64,000 nt of DNA from Sphingobacteriales bacterium (GCA_024642285.1 JAHEBJ010000002.1:121180-185179); one strand, 5' to 3'. Positions 38,420 through 48,490 are shown, numbered from the stretch's first letter. Numbers and translations are program-made. Notes: generated by a model from the letters alone, not told the origin.

Positions 38420-38554
38420 AATTGGGAGGTTTTGCAACCATTAAAATTACTAAAAACGTGCCAAGACTGACGTTAATACACGGAATATTTTAGTTTTTAT
38501 ACTCAATTGACAATTATCAGCGGCTAATAGCTGCAAATATTTTAGTTTTATACC

Positions 38555-40072
38555 ATGAACAACAAAAAAGTAATCTTGATCATAATGGATGGATGGGGCT
38601 TAGGAAAAGTACCTAAAAGCGATGCCATACAACATGCCAATACACGATTTGTGAGCAGCTTATATACAAAATACCCTAATACCACCTTAGTAACCTGTGG
38701 AGAGGCCGTTGGATTGCCCGATGGACAAATGGGAAATAGTGAAGTTGGACACTTGAATTTAGGTGCCGGCCGAATTGTATACCAGGAATTACAACGAATT
38801 AATGTGGCTATAAAATCAGGTGAATTCGCTGCAAACAAAGCCTTGCTGAATGCCATTCAGCACGCCAAAGAAAATAATAAAACTTTGCACCTCATGGGTT
38901 TGGTTAGCGACGGCGGGGTTCATTCGCATATTGACCATTTGAAAGCGTTAACAAGTTTATGTAAAAATGAAGGACTGGCCAATGTTCTGATCCACGCTTT
39001 TACTGATGGCCGTGACACAGACCCTAAAAGCGGGCTTGGCTTTTTAAACGATTTGCAAAAACATCTTGATACAACAACTGGCAAAATAGCGACTGTTGTT
39101 GGACGGTATTACGCAATGGACAGAGATAAACGTTGGGAAAGAGTTAAGCTGGCTTATGATGCATTAGTACATGGAGCTGGTGTTTCAACTACAAATGTTT
39201 TAACTGCTGTTGAAAAGTCCTACGAAGCAGGCGTTACCGACGAATTTATTAAACCGATCATCAACGCTTCTGTACCAAACGTCAAGATTGGCGATGATGA
39301 TGTAGTTATCTGCTTTAATTTCCGAACAGATCGTTGCAGAGAAATTACAGAAGTACTTACACAAAAGGACATGCCTGAGTTTAATATGAAGAAACTGAAT
39401 TTACATTACACAACATTAACCCAGTATGATCAGAGCTTCAAAAACGTAAACATCGTTTTTGAAAATGATGATCTGAAAAATACGCTGGGTGAAATACTGG
39501 AGCGGAATCAGAAAACACAGATAAGAATTGCCGAAACAGAAAAATACCCGCATGTAAGTTTCTTTTTTAGTGGCGGCAGAGAAGTACCTTTTACGAGTGA
39601 GAAGAGAATTATGATTCCTTCACCCAAAGTGGCCACATACGATCTGCAACCTTCTATGAGTGCAATTGAGGTGACCGATGCTATAGTAACAGAAATAAAT
39701 AATAAGTCGGCTGATTTTATTTGCCTGAATTTCGCCAATGCAGATATGGTAGGCCATACCGGCGTTTGGGAAGCTATCATCAGTGCTGTTGAAACGGTAG
39801 ACCAATGTGTGGAAAAAGTGGTTAGCGCCTCATTGCAAAATAACTATACCGTTTTTTTAACCGCCGATCATGGAAATGCAGACTATGCGATTAATGAAGA
39901 TGGTACACCCAATACGGCGCACACATTAAATCCGGTTCCCTTATTTATAATCAGTAATGACTGGAAAGGAAAAGTAAATACCGGAAAATTAGGCGATATT
40001 GCTCCTACAATTTTATCGGTAATGGATTTACCCATCCCTGATGAAATGACCGGTGATATCTTAATCAATTAA
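38555..40072 (+). CDS. gpmI: 2,3-bisphosphoglycerate-independent phosphoglycerate mutase
   Basis: LIIMDGWGLG; MGNSEVGHLNLGAGR; HAFTDGRDTDP; TADHGNAD. Confidence 0.96.
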   Translation: MNNKKVILIIMDGWGLGKVPKSDAIQHANTRFVSSLYTKYPNTTLVTCGEAVGLPDGQMGNSEVGHLNLGAGRIVYQELQRINVAIKSGEFAANKALLNAIQHAKENNKTLHLMGLVSDGGVHSHIDHLKALTSLCKNEGLANVLIHAFTDGRDTDPKSGLGFLNDLQKHLDTTTGKIATVVGRYYAMDRDKRWERVKLAYDALVHGAGVSTTNVLTAVEKSYEAGVTDEFIKPIINASVPNVKIGDDDVVICFNFRTDRCREITEVLTQKDMPEFNMKKLNLHYTTLTQYDQSFKNVNIVFENDDLKNTLGEILERNQKTQIRIAETEKYPHVSFFFSGGREVPFTSEKRIMIPSPKVATYDLQPSMSAIEVTDAIVTEINNKSADFICLNFANADMVGHTGVWEAIISAVETVDQCVEKVVSASLQNNYTVFLTADHGNADYAINEDGTPNTAHTLNPVPLFIISNDWKGKVNTGKLGDIAPTILSVMDLPIPDEMTGDILIN

Positions 40073-40084
40073 AACAACAATTTT

Positions 40085-40582
40085 ATGTTTAAGAAAATTT
40101 TAAAAAGAGTTTTTCAGGTATTGTTACTTGCCTTTATTATCATTCAATTCTTCAGGCCCGAAAAAAACAAAGCTGAGGGTATCAGTAATAATGATATCAG
40201 TAAACTTTATCCGGTTCCTGAAGATGTTGGCTCCATCCTTAAGACAAGTTGCTACGATTGCCATAGTAATAACACGGTTTATCCATGGTATGCCAATGTG
40301 CAACCGGTAGCCTGGTGGATTGGTGATCATATTGAACATGCAAAGAAAGATCTTGATTTTTCGGAATTTACAACCTACAGCATCAGGCGCCAATACAGAA
40401 AACTGGAAGAGGTGAACGACCTGGTAAAAAAGAATGAAATGCCTCTTGACTCCTACTTATGGATTCACAAAGATGCAAAATTAAGCGACGGACAAAAACT
40501 TATCATTGCCAATTGGGTATCTTCTTTAAGAGACAGTATCAAAGCAAATTATCCTGCAGATAGTTTAGTCAGAAAAAAATAA
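40085..40582 (+). CDS. Haem-binding domain protein
   Basis: N-terminal TM; CYDCHSNNTVYPWYANVQPVAWWIGDHIEHAKKDLDFSEF. Confidence 0.88.
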   Translation: MFKKILKRVFQVLLLAFIIIQFFRPEKNKAEGISNNDISKLYPVPEDVGSILKTSCYDCHSNNTVYPWYANVQPVAWWIGDHIEHAKKDLDFSEFTTYSIRRQYRKLEEVNDLVKKNEMPLDSYLWIHKDAKLSDGQKLIIANWVSSLRDSIKANYPADSLVRKK

Positions 40583-40603
40583 TGGCTACCTTGGATTTCA
40601 ATT

Positions 40604-41113
40604 ATGAACGGCATCTATAAAAATATCATTGCTGCAGGATTTTTGCTGCTTTTGGCGCTACCGGCGCTGCTATTTTTTACTAACAAGGTTAAGCAACGCC
40701 AAATAAAGAACAGCCGCTCCGAAAAATTTAAAACAGAGACAATACAAACCATAATTGTTTCCAAAGAAAAAGTGCAATGGGCAAAACCCGGAAAAGAAAT
40801 TATTGCTGATGGCAAGTATTTTGATGTTATGTCTTACGTAGTTATAGAAAACAAAGTTCACTTTACCGGCTTTTATGATCATAAGGAAGACAAAATTGTA
40901 AATGCTCTGAAGAATCTTATAAGTAAGAATACCGGTACCGAAAATCCGTACACCAAATCGGTAAATATATTTTTTTTCTTCGCTGTGTATACGCAAACTG
41001 TCGATACCGTTATTGATCAACTCTGGAAATTAAATAAATTCACCTACCCGGTATTTTCAGAAAACATCGCTGAAAGTTATATCCCGCTGTATAGCCCTCC
41101 TCCTGAGTTATAA
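40604..41113 (+). CDS. Hypothetical membrane-anchored protein
   Basis: 169-aa ORF with N-terminal TM between haem-binding and TonB-receptor genes. Confidence 0.55.
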   Translation: MNGIYKNIIAAGFLLLLALPALLFFTNKVKQRQIKNSRSEKFKTETIQTIIVSKEKVQWAKPGKEIIADGKYFDVMSYVVIENKVHFTGFYDHKEDKIVNALKNLISKNTGTENPYTKSVNIFFFFAVYTQTVDTVIDQLWKLNKFTYPVFSENIAESYIPLYSPPPEL

Positions 41114-41125
41114 AATATCTTATTC

Positions 41126-41162
41126 GCAGGTTAGTGCATTTTATACAAAGGCACTAACCTGC
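41126..41162. repeat. Perfect 12-bp-arm inverted repeat upstream of the TonB receptor
   Basis: GCAGGTTAGTGC / attttatacaaag / GCACTAACCTGC; no adjacent T run on either strand. Confidence 0.75.
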
Positions 41163-41201
41163 TATGTATGTAATTATAACTAACGATTATCAAATTGAAT
41201 T

Positions 41202-43424
41202 ATGAAAAGATATTTAATAATAGTCTTTCTGTTCTTTTTTATTGCCGATGGGTTTTCGCAAATAAAAAAACAGAAAACACTAATGGATTCAAGTTTTAGG
41301 GAAGTGAATCTTGATGAAGTTACTGTTTCGGCGAGCAGATTTGCCGAAATGAAAAAATTTGTACCACAACAGGTACAAACGGTAAGTTCAGAAAAAATAA
41401 AATTCATGAACCAGCAAACTACAGCCGAGATGCTTACTCATACCGGAAATGTTATGGTGCAAAAAAGTCAACTTGGCGGCGGAAGCCCTGTTATCAGGGG
41501 TTTTGAAGCGAATAAAGTATTGATCGTCGTGGATGGCATTCGTATGAATAATGCCATTTACCGGGGCGGTCATTTACAAAATGTGTTGAGTATGGACAAC
41601 AGTATTTTAGCCAAAACTGAAATTCTATTTGGGCCTTCATCAGTACTTTATGGCAGCGACGCGTTAGGTGGTGTGATGAGTTTCTATACAAAAAAACCAG
41701 AGTTATCAACGGGCAAAACCAAATTTAGTGGGAATGGATTTATGAGGTACAGTACAGCATACAATGAAAAATCGGGGCATGTTGATCTTAGTGTGGGCGG
41801 AAAAAAAATAGGTTCGTTAACCAGTTTTACATTTTCTGATTTTGGTGATCTTCGGCAGGGCTCCAAATATTACAGTCAGTTTCCAGATTGGGGTAAGCGT
41901 AGTTTTTATGTTGAAAGAATTAACGGAGTTGACAGCATGATCACAAACAGCAATCCCAACAAACAGGTACAAACAAAATATAGGCAGTATGATCTATTGC
42001 AAAAGTTTTTATTTAAAACCGGGAAAACAGAACACGTATTAAATTTTCAGTTCTCCACAACCGGTGATGTATTCAGGTACGACCGGCTTACCGAAAAAAC
42101 CGATGCTGGAATAGCAAAAAATGCCCAGTGGTATTACGGTCCACAAAAAAGATTGTTAGCAGCCTGGCATGTAAATCTGCCAGCTGTAAAAATTTATGAT
42201 GCTGGTACTGTAACGACGGCCTACCAGGATATTGAGGAAAGCCGCCACAACCGCGGGTTTAAAAGCAGTAAGTTAAATCATCGAACTGAAAAAGTGAATG
42301 TCTTTAGCATCAATGCAGATTTCAAAAAGAACATAAAAACAAATGAATTCAGCTACGGAGCCGAATTTGTTTATAATAAAGTAAACTCCAGTGCTTTTTT
42401 TGAAAATATCAGCACCGGGCAGAAAGGCGCACTGGATACCCGTTATCCTGATGGTGGCAGCAATACACAATCATACGCAGCATATGGAACCTGGTTGCAC
42501 AAATTTGGAAAAACCATTATCATAAATGGTGGGTTCCGTTATTCATTCAACAGGTTGTATTCAAAATTCATCGATAAAACATTTTTCCCTTTTCCGTTTG
42601 ACGAAATTGAACAAAAAAATTCATCACTAACCGGCAATATGGGCATTATATTTTTACCAGAAGGAGGATGGAGAATAGCTGCATTAGTTTCGAGCGGCTT
42701 CAGAAATCCGAATGTGGATGATATGAGCAAAGTTTTTGAAAGTGGAAACGGGACACTGATTATCCCTAATCCGAATATCAAGCCAGAAAAAACTTTTAAT
42801 TACGAAGCAAGTGTTTCAAAGTCATTTTCAAATAAATACCAGATAAGTACAACATTTTGGTACTCCAATTACAATGATGCGTTATCAACCGATTTCAGTA
42901 CATACAATGGCTCTTCTACAATTTTTTACAACGGATCAACAAGCCAGGTTGTAAAAGTTGTAAATAAAAATAAAGCCTATGTGTGGGGCATAAGCGGCAC
43001 AGTTGCCGGAGATATTAATGAGCACTTTTCGTTTTCAACAGTTTTGAATTATACCTATGGCCGGATAAAAGAATCGCCAATGGATTATCCACTTGATCAC
43101 ATAGCCCCTGTTTTTGGCCGTACCAGTTTTTTTACTCGCTTTGGAAATTTTAAAGGCGAAGTTTTCACTTTATATAATGCGGCAAAAGATTCGTCCAATT
43201 ATAATTTAAGAGGAGAGGACAACCAGATCTACAGCGCCGATCCGAAAAGAGGCTACACGCCTGGCTGGATTACTGCAAATTTAAGAGCCTCATATACCAT
43301 AAATAAATATGCAATGGTACAACTAGCACTTGAAAATATTTTTGACAAGTATTACAGAGTTTTTGCCTCGGGCCTTAGCGCCCCAGGAAGGAATTTTGTA
43401 ATTACTTTAAGAGGAAGTTTATGA
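41202..43424 (+). CDS. TonB-dependent receptor
   Basis: Plug domain (VNLDEVTVSASRF; PVIRGFEANKVLIVVDGIRMNNAIYRGGHLQNV; VLYGSDALGGVM), C-terminal barrel. Confidence 0.95.
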   Translation: MKRYLIIVFLFFFIADGFSQIKKQKTLMDSSFREVNLDEVTVSASRFAEMKKFVPQQVQTVSSEKIKFMNQQTTAEMLTHTGNVMVQKSQLGGGSPVIRGFEANKVLIVVDGIRMNNAIYRGGHLQNVLSMDNSILAKTEILFGPSSVLYGSDALGGVMSFYTKKPELSTGKTKFSGNGFMRYSTAYNEKSGHVDLSVGGKKIGSLTSFTFSDFGDLRQGSKYYSQFPDWGKRSFYVERINGVDSMITNSNPNKQVQTKYRQYDLLQKFLFKTGKTEHVLNFQFSTTGDVFRYDRLTEKTDAGIAKNAQWYYGPQKRLLAAWHVNLPAVKIYDAGTVTTAYQDIEESRHNRGFKSSKLNHRTEKVNVFSINADFKKNIKTNEFSYGAEFVYNKVNSSAFFENISTGQKGALDTRYPDGGSNTQSYAAYGTWLHKFGKTIIINGGFRYSFNRLYSKFIDKTFFPFPFDEIEQKNSSLTGNMGIIFLPEGGWRIAALVSSGFRNPNVDDMSKVFESGNGTLIIPNPNIKPEKTFNYEASVSKSFSNKYQISTTFWYSNYNDALSTDFSTYNGSSTIFYNGSTSQVVKVVNKNKAYVWGISGTVAGDINEHFSFSTVLNYTYGRIKESPMDYPLDHIAPVFGRTSFFTRFGNFKGEVFTLYNAAKDSSNYNLRGEDNQIYSADPKRGYTPGWITANLRASYTINKYAMVQLALENIFDKYYRVFASGLSAPGRNFVITLRGSL

Positions 43425-43463
43425 TAATCAACTGATTAAGATATAAAAAATGTATTTGCCTCG

Positions 43464-43499
43464 CAGGCTGGAATGTTTTCATTCCAGCCTGTTTTTTTT
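43464..43499 (+). terminator. Strong intrinsic terminator after the TonB receptor
   Basis: CAGGCTGGAATG-tttt-CATTCCAGCCTG followed by eight T. Confidence 0.9.
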
Positions 43500-43560
43500 A
43501 CTTTAATGCAGCTATTCTTAGTCTTATTTTGTCTATATTTAGGGTAAACTAAGCACAAAT

Positions 43561-44142
43561 ATGACGGAAGAGCTCATGCTGACCGGATGTAAAAGGAATA
43601 ATGCCACCGCACAAGAGGCATTATATAACCGTTTTAGCCCACGAATGTTGGGCGTGTGCTATCGTTTTGCTAAAAACCGTGAGGACGCTGAAGATATGCT
43701 GCAGGAAGGTTTCATTAAAGTTTTTACGCAGTTACATCAATACCGCAGCGAAGGTGCACTGGAAGGCTGGATACGAAGGATTATTGTACATACCTGCATT
43801 AATATTTTAAAGAAAAATAAAAAATTTGCCGACAGTGTAGATATCATTCATGCAACCGGTGTTCATGTCAGAGAAGAAATGATACCATCGATAATGCAGG
43901 CAAAACAAGTGGTAGAATGTATCAGGTCGTTGCCATTGGGATATAAAACGGTATTGAACCTGTATGCAATTGAGGGGTATTCGCACAAAGAAATTGCTTT
44001 TTTGCTGGATATTGAAGAGAGTACCAGCAGAAGCCAGTATACCAGGGCTAAAGCAATGTTGGAAGATATTTTAATAAAGAAGAAAATAATAAATAAGCCT
44101 GCCAAAAATTCAAACTTTTTGGGAGCAGTTTCACCAAGTTAG
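43561..44142 (+). CDS. RNA polymerase ECF sigma factor
   Basis: Region 2 (YNRFSPRMLGVCYRFAKNREDAEDMLQEGFIKVFTQLHQY) and region 4 (LPLGYKTVLNLYAIEGYSHKEIAFLLDIEESTSRSQYTRAKAML). Confidence 0.94.
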   Translation: MTEELMLTGCKRNNATAQEALYNRFSPRMLGVCYRFAKNREDAEDMLQEGFIKVFTQLHQYRSEGALEGWIRRIIVHTCINILKKNKKFADSVDIIHATGVHVREEMIPSIMQAKQVVECIRSLPLGYKTVLNLYAIEGYSHKEIAFLLDIEESTSRSQYTRAKAMLEDILIKKKIINKPAKNSNFLGAVSPS

Positions 44143-44198
44143 ATTTGAATTACAGAATCTGATATTGGCATTACCAATTACTATTATGTTTTTGTAAA

Positions 44199-45773
44199 AT
44201 GGAGAATGAATTTTATACCGATGATTTTGAACAGTTGATCAAGCAAAAAGCTGATCAGTTCAGGATGTATCCTTCACGGAGGGTGTGGCATAGTATTTAC
44301 AATAACCTGCACCCAAGCCGCAGATGGCCATCCTTTGTTATGAGCATCCTGTTGTTAGGGTCGTTAACGCTGGCTGGATACCTGCATACCGGAGAAAACA
44401 GTTTGACTCAGAAGATGAATGGAACAATTACGCAGGATCAAAGCGATGATATTGAAGCAACCAGCAATATAATCACGTCAAAAATAAACCACGCCACAAG
44501 TAATGAAAACCCGGTTGCCAAAAAAGAGGCGGCTTCAACTTATGTAATAGCGTTTGATGATGTGATTACAGATGTAACAGATTTTGATAACTACACTGTA
44601 GTAAGAAACAACAGGCCGGATAATTATTTTAATTCAACCAAAACAGCCGCCACCGAAATCGAAAGTATTTCACCTATCAAACCTGAAACTGATAGACCCG
44701 GGAAAGATATTGTTGAAACTATGGACAGGTATATTAAGTCCAGCCAGATCTTTGCTGATCTTCCTGTTACACCCAAAAAGAGCAAGACTACTAACTACAA
44801 AAATAGTGCAGTTACTGAATCTGAAATGGATATAGCTAAAACGACACCTGCAATTACAAATACACAAACTAGTATTGTAAAACCCGAAGCAAACCTATCG
44901 CCGGCAAAAAAGGTTGAGAACAATGAGAATCCAGCGGATAAAGCAGTAACTGTTAATCCCTCAATTGTAACTGACAAAAAACAATTATCGGTTGAAGACA
45001 AAGCCTGGATAGAAAATTATGCCTTGCAGAACAAACCTGGAAAAAATAAACTGAAAGGCAGATTGTCTTACCAGGTTTACGCAACACCAGCCGTTAATTA
45101 TCGCAAATTGAGTACGAACTCAAAGGGATCTGCAGCACCATTTGCTAATTTAGACATCAATAATAATATAAAACAGACACCGGGAATTGGCATGGAACTC
45201 GGAGCGGGTTTAACATACTCTTTAACAAAAGATATGTTCGTTAAGCTTGGTGTTCAGTTTAACTACAACAATTATAATATTGACGCCGATCAGATAAACC
45301 ATCCAATTATTACAACTATTTTGTTGAATGATCCAAACACCGGTTATTCTTACTCTGCTGCAAGAACATCCACTACTGCCAATTCATTTAACTCAACAGC
45401 ACTGTCGCCAATAACCCTGCATAACAGAACATACCAGATTTCATTACCTGTTGGATTCGCTTATAAATTATCGAGCCACAAAAATGTGGATTGGTTTGCA
45501 GGCGCAAGCGTACAGCCAACTTATGTTTTTGGAGGAAATGCTCACCTGCTGTCCTCTGATCTTAAAAGCTATGTGTCGGATCCGTCTACCATAAACTCCT
45601 GGAATCTAAACCTGGGTTTTGAAACTTTTATGAATTTTAAGCTGGGTTCTTACAGCATACAGGCCGGTCCGCAGGTTCGTTATCAAGTCTATTCAACGTA
45701 TCGCAAAAATGTTGCTTTGGTTGAAAAACCATATGCCGTTGGGCTTAAACTAGGCTTAACAAAAGGATTCTAA
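44199..45773 (+). CDS. Putative dual-membrane anti-sigma factor: cytoplasmic N-terminus, inner-membrane TM, long linker, C-terminal outer-membrane beta-barrel
   Basis: N-term DDFEQLIKQKADQFRMYPSRRVWHSIYNNLH, TM WPSFVMSILLLGSLTLAGYL, disordered linker to about residue 287, porin-like barrel ending in terminal Phe (LGLTKGF). Confidence 0.75.
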   Translation: MENEFYTDDFEQLIKQKADQFRMYPSRRVWHSIYNNLHPSRRWPSFVMSILLLGSLTLAGYLHTGENSLTQKMNGTITQDQSDDIEATSNIITSKINHATSNENPVAKKEAASTYVIAFDDVITDVTDFDNYTVVRNNRPDNYFNSTKTAATEIESISPIKPETDRPGKDIVETMDRYIKSSQIFADLPVTPKKSKTTNYKNSAVTESEMDIAKTTPAITNTQTSIVKPEANLSPAKKVENNENPADKAVTVNPSIVTDKKQLSVEDKAWIENYALQNKPGKNKLKGRLSYQVYATPAVNYRKLSTNSKGSAAPFANLDINNNIKQTPGIGMELGAGLTYSLTKDMFVKLGVQFNYNNYNIDADQINHPIITTILLNDPNTGYSYSAARTSTTANSFNSTALSPITLHNRTYQISLPVGFAYKLSSHKNVDWFAGASVQPTYVFGGNAHLLSSDLKSYVSDPSTINSWNLNLGFETFMNFKLGSYSIQAGPQVRYQVYSTYRKNVALVEKPYAVGLKLGLTKGF

Positions 45774-45796
45774 ATTTTAAGTTTTTAATATACTTT

Positions 45797-45833
45797 ACGC
45801 AACAATAACTCATCTTATTGTTGCGTTTTTTTT
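45797..45833 (+). terminator. Strong intrinsic terminator
   Basis: ACGCAACAATAA-ctcatc-TTATTGTTGCGT followed by T run. Confidence 0.9.
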
Positions 45834-45891
45834 ACCACAATGTTGCTTGCACAGGTTTTGCAATGCCATGGTTTACATCTAAATTTGAAAA

Positions 45892-46470
45892 ATGAAAATT
45901 ATATTCACAGTTTTAATGTTCGCTTTACCTTTAGCTTCATGTACAAATCCCGAAGAAAAAAACAGTGATCTTGCTAACGCAGATCCTGTTAATCAAAAGT
46001 TTTTTCCGGTAACCTCATTTATTAAAGGTGAGATATTTGAGATCAAGAAAAGCGGAATTAACCCTGTTAAATATACCACTGCTGACAATAAGACTGATTC
46101 CGCCTGGTTGAAGATAGAAGAAATTGATGCGGCAGTAAATGAATTTTTAACCCCCGAGATTGATTCAACAAATCTGACAACATTGTTTACAGAAAAAAGT
46201 TTTTTGGATCAGTCAATTAATGCTATCACACTGACATACGATGCTAAAACCAAATTACCAGACAGCTTTAAATTAAAACGTTGGGATATATACATAGACC
46301 CCGATGCACAAAAAGTTAAAAGAATTTACCTGGTGAAGGAAATTAATTCTTCTAAAACGCTTCAATTAACCTGGGTGACGGGTAAATGGTGCAAGATTAC
46401 TACGCTCAGTACAGATCAAAATGGCGTTTCAACTGTTGAGAAAGAGGAAAAACTCAATTGGGATTTTTAA
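45892..46470 (+). CDS. Hypothetical lipoprotein
   Basis: Lipobox MFALPLASC; no recognised domain. Confidence 0.6.
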   Translation: MKIIFTVLMFALPLASCTNPEEKNSDLANADPVNQKFFPVTSFIKGEIFEIKKSGINPVKYTTADNKTDSAWLKIEEIDAAVNEFLTPEIDSTNLTTLFTEKSFLDQSINAITLTYDAKTKLPDSFKLKRWDIYIDPDAQKVKRIYLVKEINSSKTLQLTWVTGKWCKITTLSTDQNGVSTVEKEEKLNWDF

Positions 46471-46476
46471 TAAATA

Positions 46477-48297
46477 ATGACACAGAAAGAATTTTCATTA
46501 ATTGCTTCAACAATACCAACACAGCCCGGCATTTATAAATATTATGATGAGGCTAATGAATTATTGTATGTAGGAAAGGCTAAACATTTGCGTAAACGGG
46601 TTAGCTCTTATTTCTCAAAAACTCACGCCAGTTATAAGACGCATGAACTGGTGCTGCGTATTCATCATATCGAATTTACGATTGTTAACAACGAACAGGA
46701 TGCTTTTCTGTTGGAGAACACGCTGATCAAAGAGTTTCAACCCCGGTTTAATATCAGCTTAAAGGATGGAAAAACATATCCCTATATTGTTATAAAGAAA
46801 GAAAGGTTTCCCCGCGTTTTCTTTACACGGCGAAAAATTAATGACGGCTCTCAATACCTTGGCCCTTACACATCAGTTGACAAAGTCAGGGAGCTGCTCG
46901 ATTTTATAAAGCAAACCATTCTGTTACGCACCTGCAAACTTAATTTATCGGAAAAAAATATTCAGAAAGGAAAATTTAAAGTCTGCCTTGAGTACCACCT
47001 GGGAAATTGTAAAGGTCCATGCGAAGGCTTACAGTCAGAAGTCGATTATAATCAAGAGTTGTTGCAGTTAGTTAACCTGTTAAAAGGAAACCTTGCACCG
47101 GTTAATCAGCATTTCAAAAAACAAATGCAGGAACATGTAAAAAATATGGAGTTTGAAAAAGCAGCCTACTTTAAAAGCAAAATTGAACACATTAAAAATT
47201 ATCAGGCCCGGTCAACAGTTGTAAATACCCGGATTGGTTCAGTAGATGTTTTCTCAATTTTGGAAGACGGCAATATAGCTTACGTAAACTACCTGGCAGT
47301 AAATGAAGGTAGCATTGTACAAACCAAAACAATTATGCTAGAAAAGCAGTTGGACGAAACAGCAGCAGAAGTTCTTGCATTTGCTACGGCACAAATAAGG
47401 GAAAGTTTTGGAAGCACAAATAAAGAGATCATCGTTCCGATGGCGATTGAATTTCCGGAAGAAGATATAACTATAAGCGTTCCAAAAGCCGGCGACAAGA
47501 AAAAATTACTCGAACTCTCAGAAAAAAATGTGAACTTTTTTATTAACGACCTTAAGAAAAGAAAGATGTTGAATCTTGAACAAAAGACGGCGGATGAAAA
47601 AATAAAAATTTTGGAACAGTTACAAAAGGACCTGCAGTTGTCAGCTCTGCCGCTACATATTGAATGCTTCGATAATTCGAACCTGCAGGGCAGCTACCCC
47701 GTATCGGCTATGGTTTGTTTTAAAAACGGAGAACCCAGCAAAGCAGAATACCGGCGGTATAAAATAAAGACAGTTATTGGAATCAATGATTTTGCGTCAA
47801 TGAAAGAGGTAGTTTACAGGCGCTACAAACGACTTACAGATGAAAATCAACCACTACCTCAGCTTATCGTTATTGATGGAGGTAAAGGACAATTAAGTGC
47901 CGCAATGCAGAGTGTTTCTGGTTTAAACCTACCGGGCACAACATCTGTAATCGGCCTGGCTAAAAATGAAGAAGAAATATTTTTTCCCGGGGATACAGAT
48001 TCGGTTAAACTGCCCTGGGATAGTGAGAGTCTTAAACTTATCAGACGCATCCGTGATGAAGTACATAACCATGGAATAACCTATCACCGTAATTTGAGAA
48101 GCAAAGGCACGTTTACAAACGAGCTGGAACAGGTTAAAGGCATTGGGAAAGCTTCGTCGAACCGGCTATTAAAAGAATTTAAATCGGTTAAGAACATCAG
48201 TGTAAAAACAAAAGACGAATTAGCTACAATAATTGGAAATGCTAAAGCAAGTATATTGATCGGGTATTTTAAAGACAAAAAAAAGGGGCTTGAATAG
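46477..48297 (+). CDS. uvrC: Excinuclease ABC subunit C
   Basis: GIY-YIG (QPGIYKYYDEANELLYVGKAKHLRKRVSSYF), UvrC endonuclease (IECFDNSNLQGSYPVSAMVCF, LIVIDGGKGQLSAA), HhH C-terminus. Confidence 0.96.
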   Translation: MTQKEFSLIASTIPTQPGIYKYYDEANELLYVGKAKHLRKRVSSYFSKTHASYKTHELVLRIHHIEFTIVNNEQDAFLLENTLIKEFQPRFNISLKDGKTYPYIVIKKERFPRVFFTRRKINDGSQYLGPYTSVDKVRELLDFIKQTILLRTCKLNLSEKNIQKGKFKVCLEYHLGNCKGPCEGLQSEVDYNQELLQLVNLLKGNLAPVNQHFKKQMQEHVKNMEFEKAAYFKSKIEHIKNYQARSTVVNTRIGSVDVFSILEDGNIAYVNYLAVNEGSIVQTKTIMLEKQLDETAAEVLAFATAQIRESFGSTNKEIIVPMAIEFPEEDITISVPKAGDKKKLLELSEKNVNFFINDLKKRKMLNLEQKTADEKIKILEQLQKDLQLSALPLHIECFDNSNLQGSYPVSAMVCFKNGEPSKAEYRRYKIKTVIGINDFASMKEVVYRRYKRLTDENQPLPQLIVIDGGKGQLSAAMQSVSGLNLPGTTSVIGLAKNEEEIFFPGDTDSVKLPWDSESLKLIRRIRDEVHNHGITYHRNLRSKGTFTNELEQVKGIGKASSNRLLKEFKSVKNISVKTKDELATIIGNAKASILIGYFKDKKKGLE

Positions 48298-48309
48298 AAA
48301 TTCAGCCCC
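48285..48309 (+). terminator. Weak terminator hairpin at uvrC 3' end
   Basis: ggggcttgaat-aga-aattcagcccc overlapping the stop codon; short T run. Confidence 0.45.
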
Positions 48310-48442
48310 GTTTAAAATCCAATATCCTATGAAAAACCAAGGCGAAGATAAAGTTTGTAAAACCAATTACCAATACCCATAAGTGGGTATTCAGTTAAAT
48401 TTGCTTTCGTGATTTATGTATTTAAAATAATAGATAAAAGAA

Positions 48443-48469
48443 AAGCCCTCCAATAATTTGGAGGGCTTC
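48443..48469 (-). terminator. Terminator of the gldKLMN operon
   Basis: On minus strand GAAGCCCTCCAAATTATTGGAGGGCTTTTCTTTT, 22 nt after the gldN stop. Confidence 0.75.
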
Positions 48470-48490
48470 AATATTATTAGCGATGCCTTT

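Noticed and set aside
39437-39463. Inverted repeat TTCAAAAACG/CGTTTTTGAA inside gpmI
   Set aside because: Lies within a well-conserved housekeeping CDS; encoded residues (FKNVNIVFEN) look ordinary, so likely coincidental.
48329-48391. Short ORF MKNQGEDKVCKTNYQYP and AATACCCA/TGGGTATT hairpin between uvrC and gldN
   Set aside because: Only 17 codons and an 8-bp hairpin without T run in a convergent spacer; insufficient to call a gene or sRNA.
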